DNA of 64,000 nt from Thermomonas sp. (GTDB lineage: Bacteria > Pseudomonadota > Gammaproteobacteria > Xanthomonadales > Xanthomonadaceae), in NCBI GenBank assembly GCA_016720345.1, contig JADKKV010000006.1:62001-126000 (forward strand). Direction: 5' to 3'. The notes below the pieces were generated by a model. It saw only the letters and a list, made by a program, of their open reading frames with translations. It did not search any database and had not been told where the DNA came from. Shown here one piece after another: positions 24,978 through 33,359 of the stretch (positions are counted from its first letter, which is position 1; each line of letters starts with the position of its first letter). The translations under genes were made by a program, and so were the position numbers.

Positions 24978-26864
24978 TCAGCTGGATTCGAGCATCGGCG
25001 GCAGCGGGCAGTGCAGCACCCCGCAGATGGTGCGCAGCAGTTCCGCCTCGGCCACGCTGACCCGGCCGTCGTGGCTGACCGCATCGGTCACCGCCTCCAC
25101 CATCACCTGCTTGGCCAGCGGATCCAGCGCATCCAGCGGCTCCCACACCGCATCCAGCGCCTGCACGCCGTTCGCCGGCGGCGCATACGGCAAATGGTCG
25201 CGCGGCAGCACCCGCTGCATGCCGGCGAGGTAGGCGCGGCGGGCGGAGGCGGCATCGGCATGCCCGGCCTGCGCCACCACCGCCAGCAGGGTCGCGAATT
25301 CCTGGCGCACGTTGCCGGGCTTGCGCCGGCCGAAGCGCGCGTAGCGGGAAGGATCCAGCGACTCGCGCACCTGCACCGCCAGCAGCCGGCCCAGGCAGTA
25401 CTCGAACAGCGAGACCTCGCCGTCGGCGGCGACCACCGCCGCAACCGTGGCCAGGAACGCATCCAGCTCCGGGCGCGGGCGCAGCCGCAGCACCGGGAAC
25501 GCCAGCGCCGCCAACGGCAGCCGCAGCATCGGGTGCAGGTCGGCGACCAGCTGCTGGTGGATGCGCAGCGCGTGGTCGGCGTGGGATTCGCCAAGGCGCG
25601 CGCCGATTTCCGCCTGCTGGCGCGCGGCGAGGGCGTCGTCGTCGGCCAGCAACAGGCCGAGCAGCAGCGGCATCACCGTCTCGCGCCCCGCGGCGAGGTC
25701 GCGCAGCGCCTCCGGGATCGCGGCGACGATGCCGTCGGCGCGGCGGACGTCGTCGGCCGCGGGGGTCGCCACCTGCGCCGCCACCGTGCGCGGGGTCACC
25801 TCGAGCTGCTGCGCCGCCAACGGCAGGCGCGTGCCGCTGTCGCCACCCAGGCCCATGTGCCGGTCTTCGTCGAGCCCGCTCGGCGGCGAAGCCGCCCACT
25901 TCGCCTGCAGGGCCTGCAGGGCACCGCCATCGAACCCGGGCTCCAGCGCCTGGATCCGCTTCAGCAACGGCGGGTGGGTGGCGAACAGGCCGGAGAACCC
26001 GACCCCATCGCCGAACAGCATGTGGCTGACTTCCTCGGCATCGCCGCGGTCGTTGAGCCTGGCGCCTTCGTGCAGGCCGCCGATCTTCTTCAGCGCGCCG
26101 GCCAGGCCCTGCGCCTGGCGGGTGAACTGGACCGCGCTGGCGTCGGCCAGGACCTCGCGCGAGCGGCTCACGCCGGCCTTGATCATGCGTCCGAAGAACA
26201 GCCCGATGTAGCCGACCACGATCGCCACCAGTGCCACCCCGAGCACCCCGCCGGCGCCCTTGCCGCGCCCGCCGAAACGGCCGGGGGCGAGGATCTTGCG
26301 GCCGATCAGGCCGATCATCAGGATCCCGAACAGGACCCCGACCAGGCGGATGTTGAGGCGCATGTCGCCGTTGAGGATGTGGCTGAACTCGTGCGCGACC
26401 ACGCCCTGCAGTTCGTCGCGGTTGAGCCGGTCAAGCGCGCCGCGGGTGACCGCGACCACCGCGTCCGAGCTCGAGTAACCGGCGGCAAAGGCGTTGATCG
26501 CCGCTTCGTGCTCCAGCACGTAGACCCTGGGTACCGGCACCCCGGACGCGATCGCGATTTCCTCGACCACGTTGCGCAGCCGGCGCAGGTTGAGGTCGGT
26601 GGCATCCTCCGGCACCGGCACCCCGCCCATCTGCAGGGCGACCGCGTCGCCACCGCCGCGCAGGCTGGCGATCCGGTACATCGAGCCGAACCCGATCACC
26701 GCCAGGGTGGCGACGCTGGTGAACGCCACCACCTGCACCGAACCGGTCAGCAACCAGGCAACCGCATCCACCGCGGCGACGATCCCGGCCACCGCCAGCG
26801 CGAACAGCAACAACAGCCGCGAGGACATGCGCCGCGCCGCCGCCTGGTGCTCGAAGAAATTCAT
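24978..26864 (-). CDS. M48-family membrane zinc metalloprotease with TerB-like C-terminus
   Basis: 628 residues. Two N-terminal membrane helices (about 18-38, 42-62) are followed by the HtpX/Ste24-type core: VVAHEFSHILNGDM with zinc ligands H158 and H162 and catalytic E159, two more helices near 190-235, and EVLADASAVQFTRQ with the third ligand. The C-terminal 300 residues are an extra cytosolic region with two DG-x-V-S-x-x-E stretches (AADGEVSLFEYCLG and SHDGRVSVAEAELL) like TerB domains. It starts at ATG 26864. LemA lies 54 bases upstream on the same strand, a common pairing for membrane-protein turnover. Confidence 0.88.
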   Translation of the reverse strand: MNFFEHQAAARRMSSRLLLLFALAVAGIVAAVDAVAWLLTGSVQVVAFTSVATLAVIGFGSMYRIASLRGGGDAVALQMGGVPVPEDATDLNLRRLRNVVEEIAIASGVPVPRVYVLEHEAAINAFAAGYSSSDAVVAVTRGALDRLNRDELQGVVAHEFSHILNGDMRLNIRLVGVLFGILMIGLIGRKILAPGRFGGRGKGAGGVLGVALVAIVVGYIGLFFGRMIKAGVSRSREVLADASAVQFTRQAQGLAGALKKIGGLHEGARLNDRGDAEEVSHMLFGDGVGFSGLFATHPPLLKRIQALEPGFDGGALQALQAKWAASPPSGLDEDRHMGLGGDSGTRLPLAAQQLEVTPRTVAAQVATPAADDVRRADGIVAAIPEALRDLAAGRETVMPLLLGLLLADDDALAARQQAEIGARLGESHADHALRIHQQLVADLHPMLRLPLAALAFPVLRLRPRPELDAFLATVAAVVAADGEVSLFEYCLGRLLAVQVRESLDPSRYARFGRRKPGNVRQEFATLLAVVAQAGHADAASARRAYLAGMQRVLPRDHLPYAPPANGVQALDAVWEPLDALDPLAKQVMVEAVTDAVSHDGRVSVAEAELLRTICGVLHCPLPPMLESS

Positions 26865-26918
26865 GCAGGTGCGTCCTCGCCGCAACCCCTCCGCCGGCGG
26901 GAGGGGCGTGTCAATCCG

Positions 26919-27515
26919 TCAGAACTGCACCTTCGGCGCGGCGCGCACGTCGGCCTTCCGCTCCGCCGGGATTTCCAGCAGGGTGGCGGCGGTGAAGCCG
27001 AACATGCCGGCGAAGATGCTGTTCGGGAACATCTCGCGCCGGTTGTTGTAGGCCATCACCGCGTCATTGAACGCCTGCCGCGCGAACGCGACCTTGTTCT
27101 CGGTGCTGGTCAGCTCCTCGGTCAACTGCATCATGTTCTGGTTGGCCTTGAGGTCCGGATAGGCCTCGGCGACCGCGAGCAGGCGGCCGAGCCCGGCATT
27201 CAACTGCCCTTGCGCGGCGACCAGCTGCGCCATCGCCTCCGGATCGCCCGGGCTGGCCTTGGCCGCGGACAGGCCGGACTGCGCGGCGGCGCGCGCGGCG
27301 ATCACCGCCTCCAGCGTTTCCCGCTCATGGCTCATGTACTTGCGGGCCACTTCGACCAGGTTCGGGATCAGGTCGAAGCGGCGCTGCAGCTGCACGTCGA
27401 TCTGCGCGAAGGCGTTCTTGAACGCGTTGCGCGCGGTCACCAGGCCGTTGTAGATGCCCACGCCCCAGAATGCGACGGCGGCCACAATCACCAGCAATAT
27501 CAGCAGCGTAAGCAT
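26919..27515 (-). CDS. LemA family protein
   Basis: 198 residues: one N-terminal membrane helix (about 2-22), then the LemA helical bundle with GIYNGLVTARNAFKNAFAQI, VQLQRRFDLIPNLVEVAR and a C-terminal FTAATLLEIPAERK. Starts at ATG 27515 after GGGGAG. The next gene downstream is an M48 protease, a frequent partner of LemA. Biological role unknown beyond membrane association; it may present or regulate substrates for the protease. Divergent from a serine hydrolase. Confidence 0.9.
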   Translation of the reverse strand: MLTLLILLVIVAAVAFWGVGIYNGLVTARNAFKNAFAQIDVQLQRRFDLIPNLVEVARKYMSHERETLEAVIAARAAAQSGLSAAKASPGDPEAMAQLVAAQGQLNAGLGRLLAVAEAYPDLKANQNMMQLTEELTSTENKVAFARQAFNDAVMAYNNRREMFPNSIFAGMFGFTAATLLEIPAERKADVRAAPKVQF

Positions 27516-27597
27516 CAAAGCTCCCCTCATTCATGCAATCGTGGAAACAGGCGCTAGAATCGGGCGCAGGTCGGAGCATACGCAGGGGGCAAGGCCG

Positions 27598-28947
27598 ATG
27601 AAAGACACCAGCACTCGGCAGGCTTGGCGTATCGGGCTGGTGGCGGCGCTGCTGCCGCTGGCCCTTGGTTCCGCCGCGCAAAGCGGATTGCAGTGGAAGG
27701 CCCAGCCGGCACCGTCGACGGCGGTGCAAGCGGCTGCGACCGGCGCGCCTCCTGCAGGCAACTCGCAAGTGGCAGCGCGCCCATTCGACGTGCGCAGCTT
27801 CGAGTCCATGGCCCAGCAACTGGTTGCCGGCGGGCGCATTCCCGGGCTGGCGGTCGCGATCGTGCGAGACGGCCGCGTGCTCAGCGCGCGCGGCTACGGG
27901 GTCACCGACGCCCGCAACGGCGAGCCGGTGGACGCGCATACGGTGTTTCGCCTCGCCTCGCTGTCGAAGTCGTTCGCCGGCACCGTCACCGGCATGCTGG
28001 TCAACGACGGGCTGCTGCGCTGGGACAGCCGGCTGACCGACTACCTGCCGGACTTCAGGCTGTCGCTGCCGAACGCTGCCGAGCAGGTCACCGTGGCCGA
28101 CCTCCTCAGCCACCGCGTGGGCCTCACCCACAACGCGTACGACCGCGACCTCGAGGCAAACGCGGACTTCCATGCGCTGACCATGAAGATGGCCAACGCG
28201 CCCATGACCTGCGCGCCCGGCCAGTGCTATGCCTACCAGAACGTGGCATTCAGCCTGGTCGGCGACGTGGTGTTCGCCGCCACCGGCCAGTTCTACAGCG
28301 AGGAAGTGGCGCGCCGCATCTTCAAGCCGCTGGGCATGCACGACGCCAGCTACGGACTGGAAGGCATCGAGGCCAGTGCGCGCTGGGCAAAGCCGCACGT
28401 GCGTGGCGGCGGCGGCTGGGTGCCGCTGAAGCCGAAGCCCAACTACTATCGCGTCGCGCCCGCGGCCGGCGTCAACGCCAGCATCAGCGACATGGCGCAG
28501 TGGCTGATCGCGCAGACCGGGCACCGCCCGGACGTCCTGCCGGCGCCGCTGCTGGCGACCCTGCATTCACCGCTGGTGTCCACCCCCGGCGAATTGCGCG
28601 GCGCGGCCTGGCGCCGCACCCGCCTGGGTGCCGCCGGTTACGCACTGGGCTGGCGGGTGTTCAACTACGCCGGCCACGACGTGGTGTTCCATGGTGGCGC
28701 GGTGCAAGGCTATCGCGGCGCGATGGCGCTGCTTCCGGATAGCGACCTCGGCATCGCGATCCTGTGGAACAGCGAGAGCGCGCTGCCGTCCGGCCTGTTG
28801 CCGACCATCCTCGACAGTGCGCTGGGCCTGACCGGCGGCCAGTGGCTGGACGACGAGCTGGCGGCGCCGGAACCGGCGATGTACGCCAACCAGCCGGGTA
28901 CGCAGGCGGGCGTGGAAGCCTCGGCCGCGAACGCCTCGCCGGAATAA
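27598..28947 (+). CDS. Serine hydrolase of the beta-lactamase / class C family, exported
   Basis: 449 residues from ATG 27598. Signal peptide or anchor at about 10-28, a low-complexity linker to about 60, then the penicillin-binding fold. The active site has S121-L-S-K124 in FRLASLSKSFAG, a YQN motif (the Y-x-N general base) and HGG in VVFHGGAVQGY in place of KTG. These fit esterases, D-aminopeptidases or carboxypeptidases of family S12 as well as AmpC-type enzymes, so resistance to beta-lactams should not be assumed. The ATG at 27454 is rejected because it overlaps lemA. A TAGAAT at 27555 could be its -10. Confidence 0.87.
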   Translation: MKDTSTRQAWRIGLVAALLPLALGSAAQSGLQWKAQPAPSTAVQAAATGAPPAGNSQVAARPFDVRSFESMAQQLVAGGRIPGLAVAIVRDGRVLSARGYGVTDARNGEPVDAHTVFRLASLSKSFAGTVTGMLVNDGLLRWDSRLTDYLPDFRLSLPNAAEQVTVADLLSHRVGLTHNAYDRDLEANADFHALTMKMANAPMTCAPGQCYAYQNVAFSLVGDVVFAATGQFYSEEVARRIFKPLGMHDASYGLEGIEASARWAKPHVRGGGGWVPLKPKPNYYRVAPAAGVNASISDMAQWLIAQTGHRPDVLPAPLLATLHSPLVSTPGELRGAAWRRTRLGAAGYALGWRVFNYAGHDVVFHGGAVQGYRGAMALLPDSDLGIAILWNSESALPSGLLPTILDSALGLTGGQWLDDELAAPEPAMYANQPGTQAGVEASAANASPE

Positions 28948-28955
28948 TCCGCGGG

Positions 28956-28992
28956 CAAAAAGAAACCCCTCCCGCCTGGGCAACGGGAAGGG
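28956..28992 (-). terminator. Rho-independent terminator of the H1-like gene
   Basis: On the minus strand a 9-bp stem CCCTTCCCG / CGGGAGGGG (one G-T pair) with a 9-base loop is followed by TTTCTTTTTG. It lies downstream of the histone-like gene and just after the convergent hydrolase gene's stop. Confidence 0.85.
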
Positions 28993-29041
28993 CCTTCAGT
29001 GTGCAGCGACTGCCCGGCCGGGTGCTCCCGGCCGGTGCGTC

Positions 29042-29437
29042 TTACATCATCGGTGCAGGCATCGCCGGCATCGCAACCGGCTTGGCCTTCTTGGCGGCCT
29101 TCTTCTTGGCAGCCGGCTTCTTCGCAGCAGCCTTCTTCGCAGCCGGCTTCTTGGCAGCAACCTTCTTTACCGCCTTCTTGGCGGCCGGCTTCTTCGCAGC
29201 AGCCTTCTTCACCGCCTTCTTGGCGGCCGGCTTCTTCGCAGCAGCCTTCTTCACCGCCTTCTTGGCGGCCGGCTTCTTCGCAGCAGCCTTCTTCACCGCC
29301 TTCTTGGCGGCCGGCTTCTTCGCAGCAGCCTTCTTCGCAACCTTCTTCGCCGCCGGCTTCTTGGCGACCTTCTTCGCCGCCTTCTTGGCGGCCGGCTTCT
29401 TCGCAGCCTTCTTTGCAGCAGCTTTCTTAACGGCCAT
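29042..29437 (-). CDS. Histone H1-like Lys/Ala-rich nucleoid protein
   Basis: 131 residues, starting at ATG 29437 behind GAGGAG. Almost the entire protein is AAKKPAAKK-type repeats; at its core is a 14-residue unit KKPAAKKAVKKAAA encoded by near-identical 42-base tandem repeats. The tail is PVAMPAMPAPMM. This is the composition of eukaryotic H1 C-terminal tails, chlamydial HctB and Pseudomonas AlgP, which bind DNA non-specifically and condense it. The longer ORF reaching 29596 has no support. Expected to be highly expressed in stationary phase, but no regulator is visible. Confidence 0.9.
   Translation of the reverse strand: MAVKKAAAKKAAKKPAAKKAAKKVAKKPAAKKVAKKAAAKKPAAKKAVKKAAAKKPAAKKAVKKAAAKKPAAKKAVKKAAAKKPAAKKAVKKVAAKKPAAKKAAAKKPAAKKKAAKKAKPVAMPAMPAPMM
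29180..29347. repeat. Four tandem 42-bp repeats inside the H1-like gene
   Basis: Near-identical units begin at 29180, 29222, 29264 and 29306 (each starting GGCGGCCGGC), in frame (42 = 14 codons). Copy number is likely to vary between strains by slippage without breaking the frame; the last copy diverges near its end. Confidence 0.9.
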
Positions 29438-29601
29438 GGTATGGCTCCTCGTCAATGGGTACAGCGGTAACGCCCAGTTGCAGAAAACACCACGGGTATC
29501 GGACCCGCGATCGACCGCCGGCGCGCCAGGCGCACCGGTACGGATTGGGTGGCGCCGCGCGATGCAACCGCGCCAGCGCCGTCTGACGTTCCGCACCCAT
29601 T

Positions 29602-29630
29602 AAAAAACCCGCGGCGACGAACGCTGCAGG
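29602..29630 (-). terminator. Rho-independent terminator (candidate sRNA end)
   Basis: Minus strand: CCTGCAGCG, loop TTCGT, CGCCGCGGG (one A-C mismatch) followed by six T residues. No annotated gene ends here, so it ends an unrecognised transcript or attenuates transcription toward the H1-like gene. Confidence 0.65.
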
Positions 29631-29773
29631 CTTCGATCATGGGCGCTTCCAAGCTTTCTGCGAGGGATGCGATGCCGGCGTCCACCTTTTCAATGTTGCG
29701 GGCGGAGGTGCGTTTGCTGCGGCCGGTTATCGCGATTTGTTTTATCACTCGCTTCTGCAGGAAACGTCTGCTG
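29602..29773 (-). ncRNA. Candidate small RNA, about 170 nt
   Basis: A transcript is predicted from a promoter with a perfect -35 (29807-29802) to an intrinsic terminator (29630-29602), in a gap with no accepted gene. A GTG-started open frame (from 29748) runs straight through the terminator, so it is unlikely to be the product. No match to a known RNA family is recognised. It could also be the leader of the H1-like gene with a premature terminator. Confidence 0.45.
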
Positions 29774-29778
29774 GGCGA

Positions 29779-29807
29779 AACCTAATCACGGTTTTTTCAA
29801 CTGTCAA
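29779..29807 (-). promoter_or_regulatory. Predicted promoter of the candidate sRNA
   Basis: Minus strand TTGACA (29807-29802, perfect -35), 17-base spacer, TAGGTT (29784-29779) as a weak -10. The expected start is near 29773. Confidence 0.5.
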
Positions 29808-29830
29808 CATCCTGTCGCAATTATTTTTCG

Positions 29831-30168
29831 CGACACGCGCATGGCGTTGGTCAACGATGCGCTCGCGCAGCAACGAAGGCGGCCGCACCTCACCCACGCG
29901 CAACCGCGCGCATCGCCTTGCGCGAATGCCACGCGCAAGCAATGGCGCGGCTTGCAGCGATCATGCGCATGCATCGATGCATGCGCGCGCGAAGTACGCG
30001 GCATTCTCCGCGCATCTCCGCGATGCCGTTCCTTCGCTTTCCTTGCGGACGAATCGATCGCGCGCGAAGCGATGCCTTTGCGCGTTGCACAAGCCCGTTT
30101 GCGCAAAACTGCGCGAACATTTTCGCGCATCGAAAGCGATCGACGCGCCGCCATCGCGCTTTTCCCTG
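29831..30168. other. Gene-free GCGC/CGCGA-rich stretch
   Basis: About 340 bases with no convincing gene on either strand, densely packed with GCGC, CGCGA, TGCGCG and GATCG words and including a 22-bp perfect palindrome at 29965-29986. Open frames here are Arg/Ala-rich artefacts. It lies between a candidate sRNA promoter and the gcvH terminator. Its purpose is unknown. Confidence 0.5.
29965..29986. repeat. 22-bp perfect palindrome
   Basis: Half-site GCGCATGCATC directly abuts its reverse complement GATGCATGCGC, with no spacer. It is the longest uninterrupted palindrome I noticed in the window and sits in non-coding DNA. Confidence 0.8.
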
Positions 30169-30171
30169 CCC

Positions 30172-30210
30172 CGGAAAACGAAGGACCCGCGGCGTTTCCA
30201 CCGCGGGTCC
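30172..30210 (-). terminator. Rho-independent terminator of gcvH
   Basis: Perfect 10-bp stem GGACCCGCGG / CCGCGGGTCC with an 8-base loop, followed on the minus strand by TTCGTTTTCC. It starts 29 bases after the gcvH stop codon. Confidence 0.87.
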
Positions 30211-30238
30211 CGGCATGGTGTTCGGTTGGACGCGCGCG

Positions 30239-30634
30239 TCAGTGGTCTTCTTCTTCCAGCAGCTCCGCGTAGGCGTCCGGGTCGAGCAACTCGTTGAGCT
30301 GCTCGGCGTCGTCGATGACCATGGTGAACAGCCAGCCGTCGCCGTAGGCGTCCTCGTTGATGGTCTCCGGCTTGTCGGACAGCGCGGCATTGACCTCGAC
30401 CACCTTGCCGCTGACCGGCGCGTACACGTCGGACGCGGCCTTCACCGACTCCACCACTGCGCAGGCATTGCCGGCCTCGACGCTGTCGCCGACGTTCGGC
30501 AACTCGACGTAGACGAGGTCGCCGAGCAGGCCCTGCGCGTGGTCGGAGATGCCGACGGTGACCTTGCCGTCGCCTTCGACACGGGCCCATTCGTGGGACT
30601 TGAGGAACTTGAGGTCGCCGGGGATCTCGCTCAT
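30239..30634 (-). CDS. gcvH: Glycine cleavage system H protein
   Basis: Carries the lipoyl-bound aminomethyl group between the P, T and L proteins of the glycine cleavage system. 131 residues, full length, with Lys65 in VESVKAASD as the lipoylation site and the family N-terminus [21 protein letters not shown]. It starts at ATG 30634 and lies 80 bases downstream of gcvT on the same strand, probably in one operon. gcvP is not in the window. The acidic tail ELLEEEDH is normal for the family. Confidence 0.97.
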   Translation of the reverse strand: MSEIPGDLKFLKSHEWARVEGDGKVTVGISDHAQGLLGDLVYVELPNVGDSVEAGNACAVVESVKAASDVYAPVSGKVVEVNAALSDKPETINEDAYGDGWLFTMVIDDAEQLNELLDPDAYAELLEEEDH

Positions 30635-30714
30635 TGCTGGCTCCAGTGGAACTTGCGGGGAATGGGTTGGGGAAAGTCTAGCGAAGCTGCGGGCGAATGT
30701 TCACCCGCGTCGGG

Positions 30715-31815
30715 TCAGATGCCGTCCTGGACCTTGCCTTCCCGGACGAACGGGAACTTCACCACGCGCACCGGGACTTCCTTGCCGCGGATGTCGACGC
30801 GCACCTCGCCCGGCGCGCCGGCGGGCACGCGGGCGAAGGCGATCGCCTTGCCGATGGTCGGCGAGAAGGTGCCGGACAGGATCTCGCCCTCGCCGTTGGC
30901 GGTCAGCACCTTCTGGCCGTGTCGCAGCACGCCCTTCTCGTCCATCACCAGGCCGATCATCTGCCGCGACACGCCAGCCGCCTGCTGCGCTTCCAGCGCG
31001 GCGCGGCCGATGAAGTCGCGGCCCTCGTCCAGGACCACGGTCCAGGCGAGCGCTGCCTCGAACGGCGAGACGGTGTCGTCCATGTCCTGGCCATACAGGT
31101 TCATGCCTGCCTCCAGGCGCAGGGTGTCGCGCGCGCCCAGGCCAGCCGGCTTCACGCCCGCCTCCAGCAACGCATTCCAGAACGCCACGGTCTGCGCCTC
31201 CGGCACGATCACCTCGAAGCCATCCTCGCCGGTGTAGCCGGTGCGGGCGACGAACACCTCGACGCCATCGGTGGTCCTGGCCTCGCGCGCGCTGAAGCGC
31301 AGCAGCTTCGACACCGGCGCGCGGTCTTCCTCGCGCAGCAGGCCGACGACTTTTTCGCGGGCGTTCGGGCCCTGTACCGCAACCATGCCGAATTCGGGAC
31401 GCTCGCGGACGTCGACCGCGAACGCGGTGGCCTGCGCGGTGATCCAGGCGACGTCCTTCTCGCGGGTCGCGGCATTGACCACCAGCCGGAACCAGTCTTC
31501 CGACATGAAATAGACGATCAGGTCGTCGATCACCCCGCCCTGCGGGTTGAGCATCGCGGTGTACAGCGCCTTGCCCGGTTTCTGCAGCTTGTCCACCGAA
31601 TTGGCGACCAGGTGGCGCAGGAAGTCGCGCACCTTCGCACCGGTGAGGTCGACCACGGTCATGTGGCTGACGTCGAACATGCCGGCGTCGCGCCGCACCA
31701 GGTGGTGTTCGTCGAGCTGCGAACCGTAGTGGATCGGCATGTCCCAGCCGCCGAAATCGACCATCTTCGCGCCCAGCGCGCGGTGGGTCTCGTTGAGGAT
31801 GGTCTTCTGGGTCAT
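30715..31815 (-). CDS. gcvT: Glycine cleavage system aminomethyltransferase (T protein)
   Basis: Transfers the methylene group from the lipoyl arm of GcvH to tetrahydrofolate, releasing ammonia. 366 residues from ATG 31815. Signatures include [34 protein letters not shown], the folate-site Asp in [14 protein letters not shown], and the C-terminal barrel [12 protein letters not shown] longer in-frame start at 31845 adds only an Arg-rich stretch. No glycine-riboswitch-like structure is seen upstream. Same strand as gcvH. Confidence 0.97.
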   Translation of the reverse strand: MTQKTILNETHRALGAKMVDFGGWDMPIHYGSQLDEHHLVRRDAGMFDVSHMTVVDLTGAKVRDFLRHLVANSVDKLQKPGKALYTAMLNPQGGVIDDLIVYFMSEDWFRLVVNAATREKDVAWITAQATAFAVDVRERPEFGMVAVQGPNAREKVVGLLREEDRAPVSKLLRFSAREARTTDGVEVFVARTGYTGEDGFEVIVPEAQTVAFWNALLEAGVKPAGLGARDTLRLEAGMNLYGQDMDDTVSPFEAALAWTVVLDEGRDFIGRAALEAQQAAGVSRQMIGLVMDEKGVLRHGQKVLTANGEGEILSGTFSPTIGKAIAFARVPAGAPGEVRVDIRGKEVPVRVVKFPFVREGKVQDGI

Positions 31816-31897
31816 GCGGCGGGTCCGGCGACGTGGGGCCGCCATTATCCCAGAGCGGGCACCCCATGCGCGCCGGTACGTGGCGGCGCGCGCCGGA

Positions 31898-32329
31898 TCA
31901 GGCCGGCTCGACCTGCAGGCTCATCGCGTCGCCGCCGACGATGCGGACGTGGGTACCGGCAGGCAGCTCCGGGCCGGTCACTTCCCAGAAGGCGTCGGCG
32001 ATCTGCACCCGCCCGCGACCATCGACGATCGCGCGTTCCAGCGGCACCACCCGCCCCACCAGCGCGGCACTGCGGCGGTTGAGCGCGGGCTGGTCGCTCG
32101 GGCGCTCGCGGGTGCGGAACCACTTGCGGTAGACCTGGATCGAGACGAAGCCGAGCGCGATGAAGGCCGCGGCCTGCGCCAGCACCGGGATGCCCGGGAC
32201 CAGCAGCACGCCGAGGAACACCGCGACCGCGGCGAAGCCCAGCCACAGCATGAAGGCACCGGGGGCCAGCGCTTCCGCGGCGAACAGCAGCAGCGCGATC
32301 GCCGCCCACGCGAACACGTCCCAGCGCAT
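31898..32329 (-). CDS. NfeD-family membrane protein
   Basis: 143 residues: two to three membrane helices in residues 5-65, then a C-terminal OB-fold (about 85-143: [26 protein letters not shown]), the short NfeD1b type without the protease domain. It starts three bases after the stop of an SPFH-family gene, the classic pairing in which NfeD interacts with a stomatin-like protein in membrane microdomains. The complex may modulate membrane fluidity or protease activity. Confidence 0.9.
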   Translation of the reverse strand: MRWDVFAWAAIALLLFAAEALAPGAFMLWLGFAAVAVFLGVLLVPGIPVLAQAAAFIALGFVSIQVYRKWFRTRERPSDQPALNRRSAALVGRVVPLERAIVDGRGRVQIADAFWEVTGPELPAGTHVRIVGGDAMSLQVEPA

Positions 32330-32332
32330 GGC

Positions 32333-33286
32333 TCAGCCCCCGGCCTTCGGCGACGGGATGACCTTGGCGCCGCCGGCCTGCCGGTCCATCGCCTCCTTCG
32401 CCAGTTCGGCGATGCCGCCCAGCGAACCGATCACGCCGGCCGACTCCATCGGCATCAGCACGAACTTCTGGTTCGGGCCTTCGGCCAGCGCCTTGAATGC
32501 CTCGATGTACTTCTGCGCGACGAAGTAGTTGATCGCCTGCACGTTGCCGGAGGCGATCGCGTCCGACACCATCTGGGTCGCCTTGGCCTCGGCCTCGGCC
32601 AGGCGCTCGCGCGCTTCGGCCTGGCGGAACGCCGCCTCCTTCTCGCCCTCGGCCTCCAGGATCACCGACTGCTTCTCGCCCTCGGCCTTGAGGATCGCCG
32701 CCTGGCGGAAGCCCTCGGCCTCCAGGATGTTGGCGCGCTTCTCGCGCTCCGCCTTCATCTGCCGTGCCATCGAGTCGACCAGGTCGCGCGGCGGCTGGAT
32801 GTCCTTCAGTTCGATGCGGTTGACCTTCAGGCCCCACGGGTGGGTGGCCTGGTCGACCGCCACCAGCACCTTGGCGTTGATCTCGTCGCGCTTCGAAAGC
32901 GATTCGTCCAGGTCCATCGAGCCGATCGAGGTGCGGATGTTGGTCATCACCAGGTTGAGGATGGCGATCTCCAGGGTGGCGACCTCGTACGCCGCCTTGG
33001 CGGCATCGAGCACCTGGAAATAGACCACGCCGTCGACCTTGACCACCGCGTTGTCCTTGGTGATCACGTCCTGGCTGGGGACGTCCATCACCTGCTCCAT
33101 CATGTTGATCTTGCGGCCGACGCCGTACACCACCGGCACCAGGAAGTGCAGGCCCGGGGTCATGGTGTGGGTGTACTTGCCGAAGCGCTCCACCGTCCAT
33201 TCGTAGCCCTGCGGCACCATCCGCACGGTCTTGAACAGGATGACGACACCGGCGAACAACACGATCAACGCGAGTAGCGGGCCCAT
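32333..33286 (-). CDS. SPFH/stomatin-like protein (QmcA type)
   Basis: 317 residues from ATG 33286 after a strong GGAGG. An N-terminal membrane helix (2-20) is followed by the SPFH/band-7 domain (VPQGYEWTVERFGKYTHTM, DVITKDNAVVKVDGVVYFQV) and a long Glu/Ala-rich coiled coil at about 190-250 that drives oligomer rings, ending with a Gly-rich tail. It is operonic with NfeD. Homologues hold FtsH or other proteases in membrane assemblies. Close to E. coli QmcA by layout; symbol withheld. Confidence 0.92.
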   Translation of the reverse strand: MGPLLALIVLFAGVVILFKTVRMVPQGYEWTVERFGKYTHTMTPGLHFLVPVVYGVGRKINMMEQVMDVPSQDVITKDNAVVKVDGVVYFQVLDAAKAAYEVATLEIAILNLVMTNIRTSIGSMDLDESLSKRDEINAKVLVAVDQATHPWGLKVNRIELKDIQPPRDLVDSMARQMKAEREKRANILEAEGFRQAAILKAEGEKQSVILEAEGEKEAAFRQAEARERLAEAEAKATQMVSDAIASGNVQAINYFVAQKYIEAFKALAEGPNQKFVLMPMESAGVIGSLGGIAELAKEAMDRQAGGAKVIPSPKAGG

Positions 33287-33359
33287 GGAACCACCTCCGG
33301 ATTTGTTCGCCCGAGTATAGGCGCCGGGCATGGCGGGCGATATCGGCGCCGGCGCGTGC

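Noticed and set aside
29042-29437. The repetitive H1-like region as a CRISPR array
   Set aside because: The 42-bp units are contiguous with no spacers and are in-frame codons for a Lys/Ala repeat.
29452-29748. GTG-started frame across the candidate sRNA and its terminator
   Set aside because: It runs through a T-tract terminator, uses rare ATA codons at the start and changes to low-complexity sequence.
29804-30154. Arg/Ala-rich frames in the GCGC-dense gap
   Set aside because: Composition follows the DNA word bias, with no ribosome site and no conserved pattern.
31816-31897. Glycine riboswitch before gcvT
   Set aside because: Only about 80 bases separate the genes and the GGAGAG-type aptamer motifs are absent.
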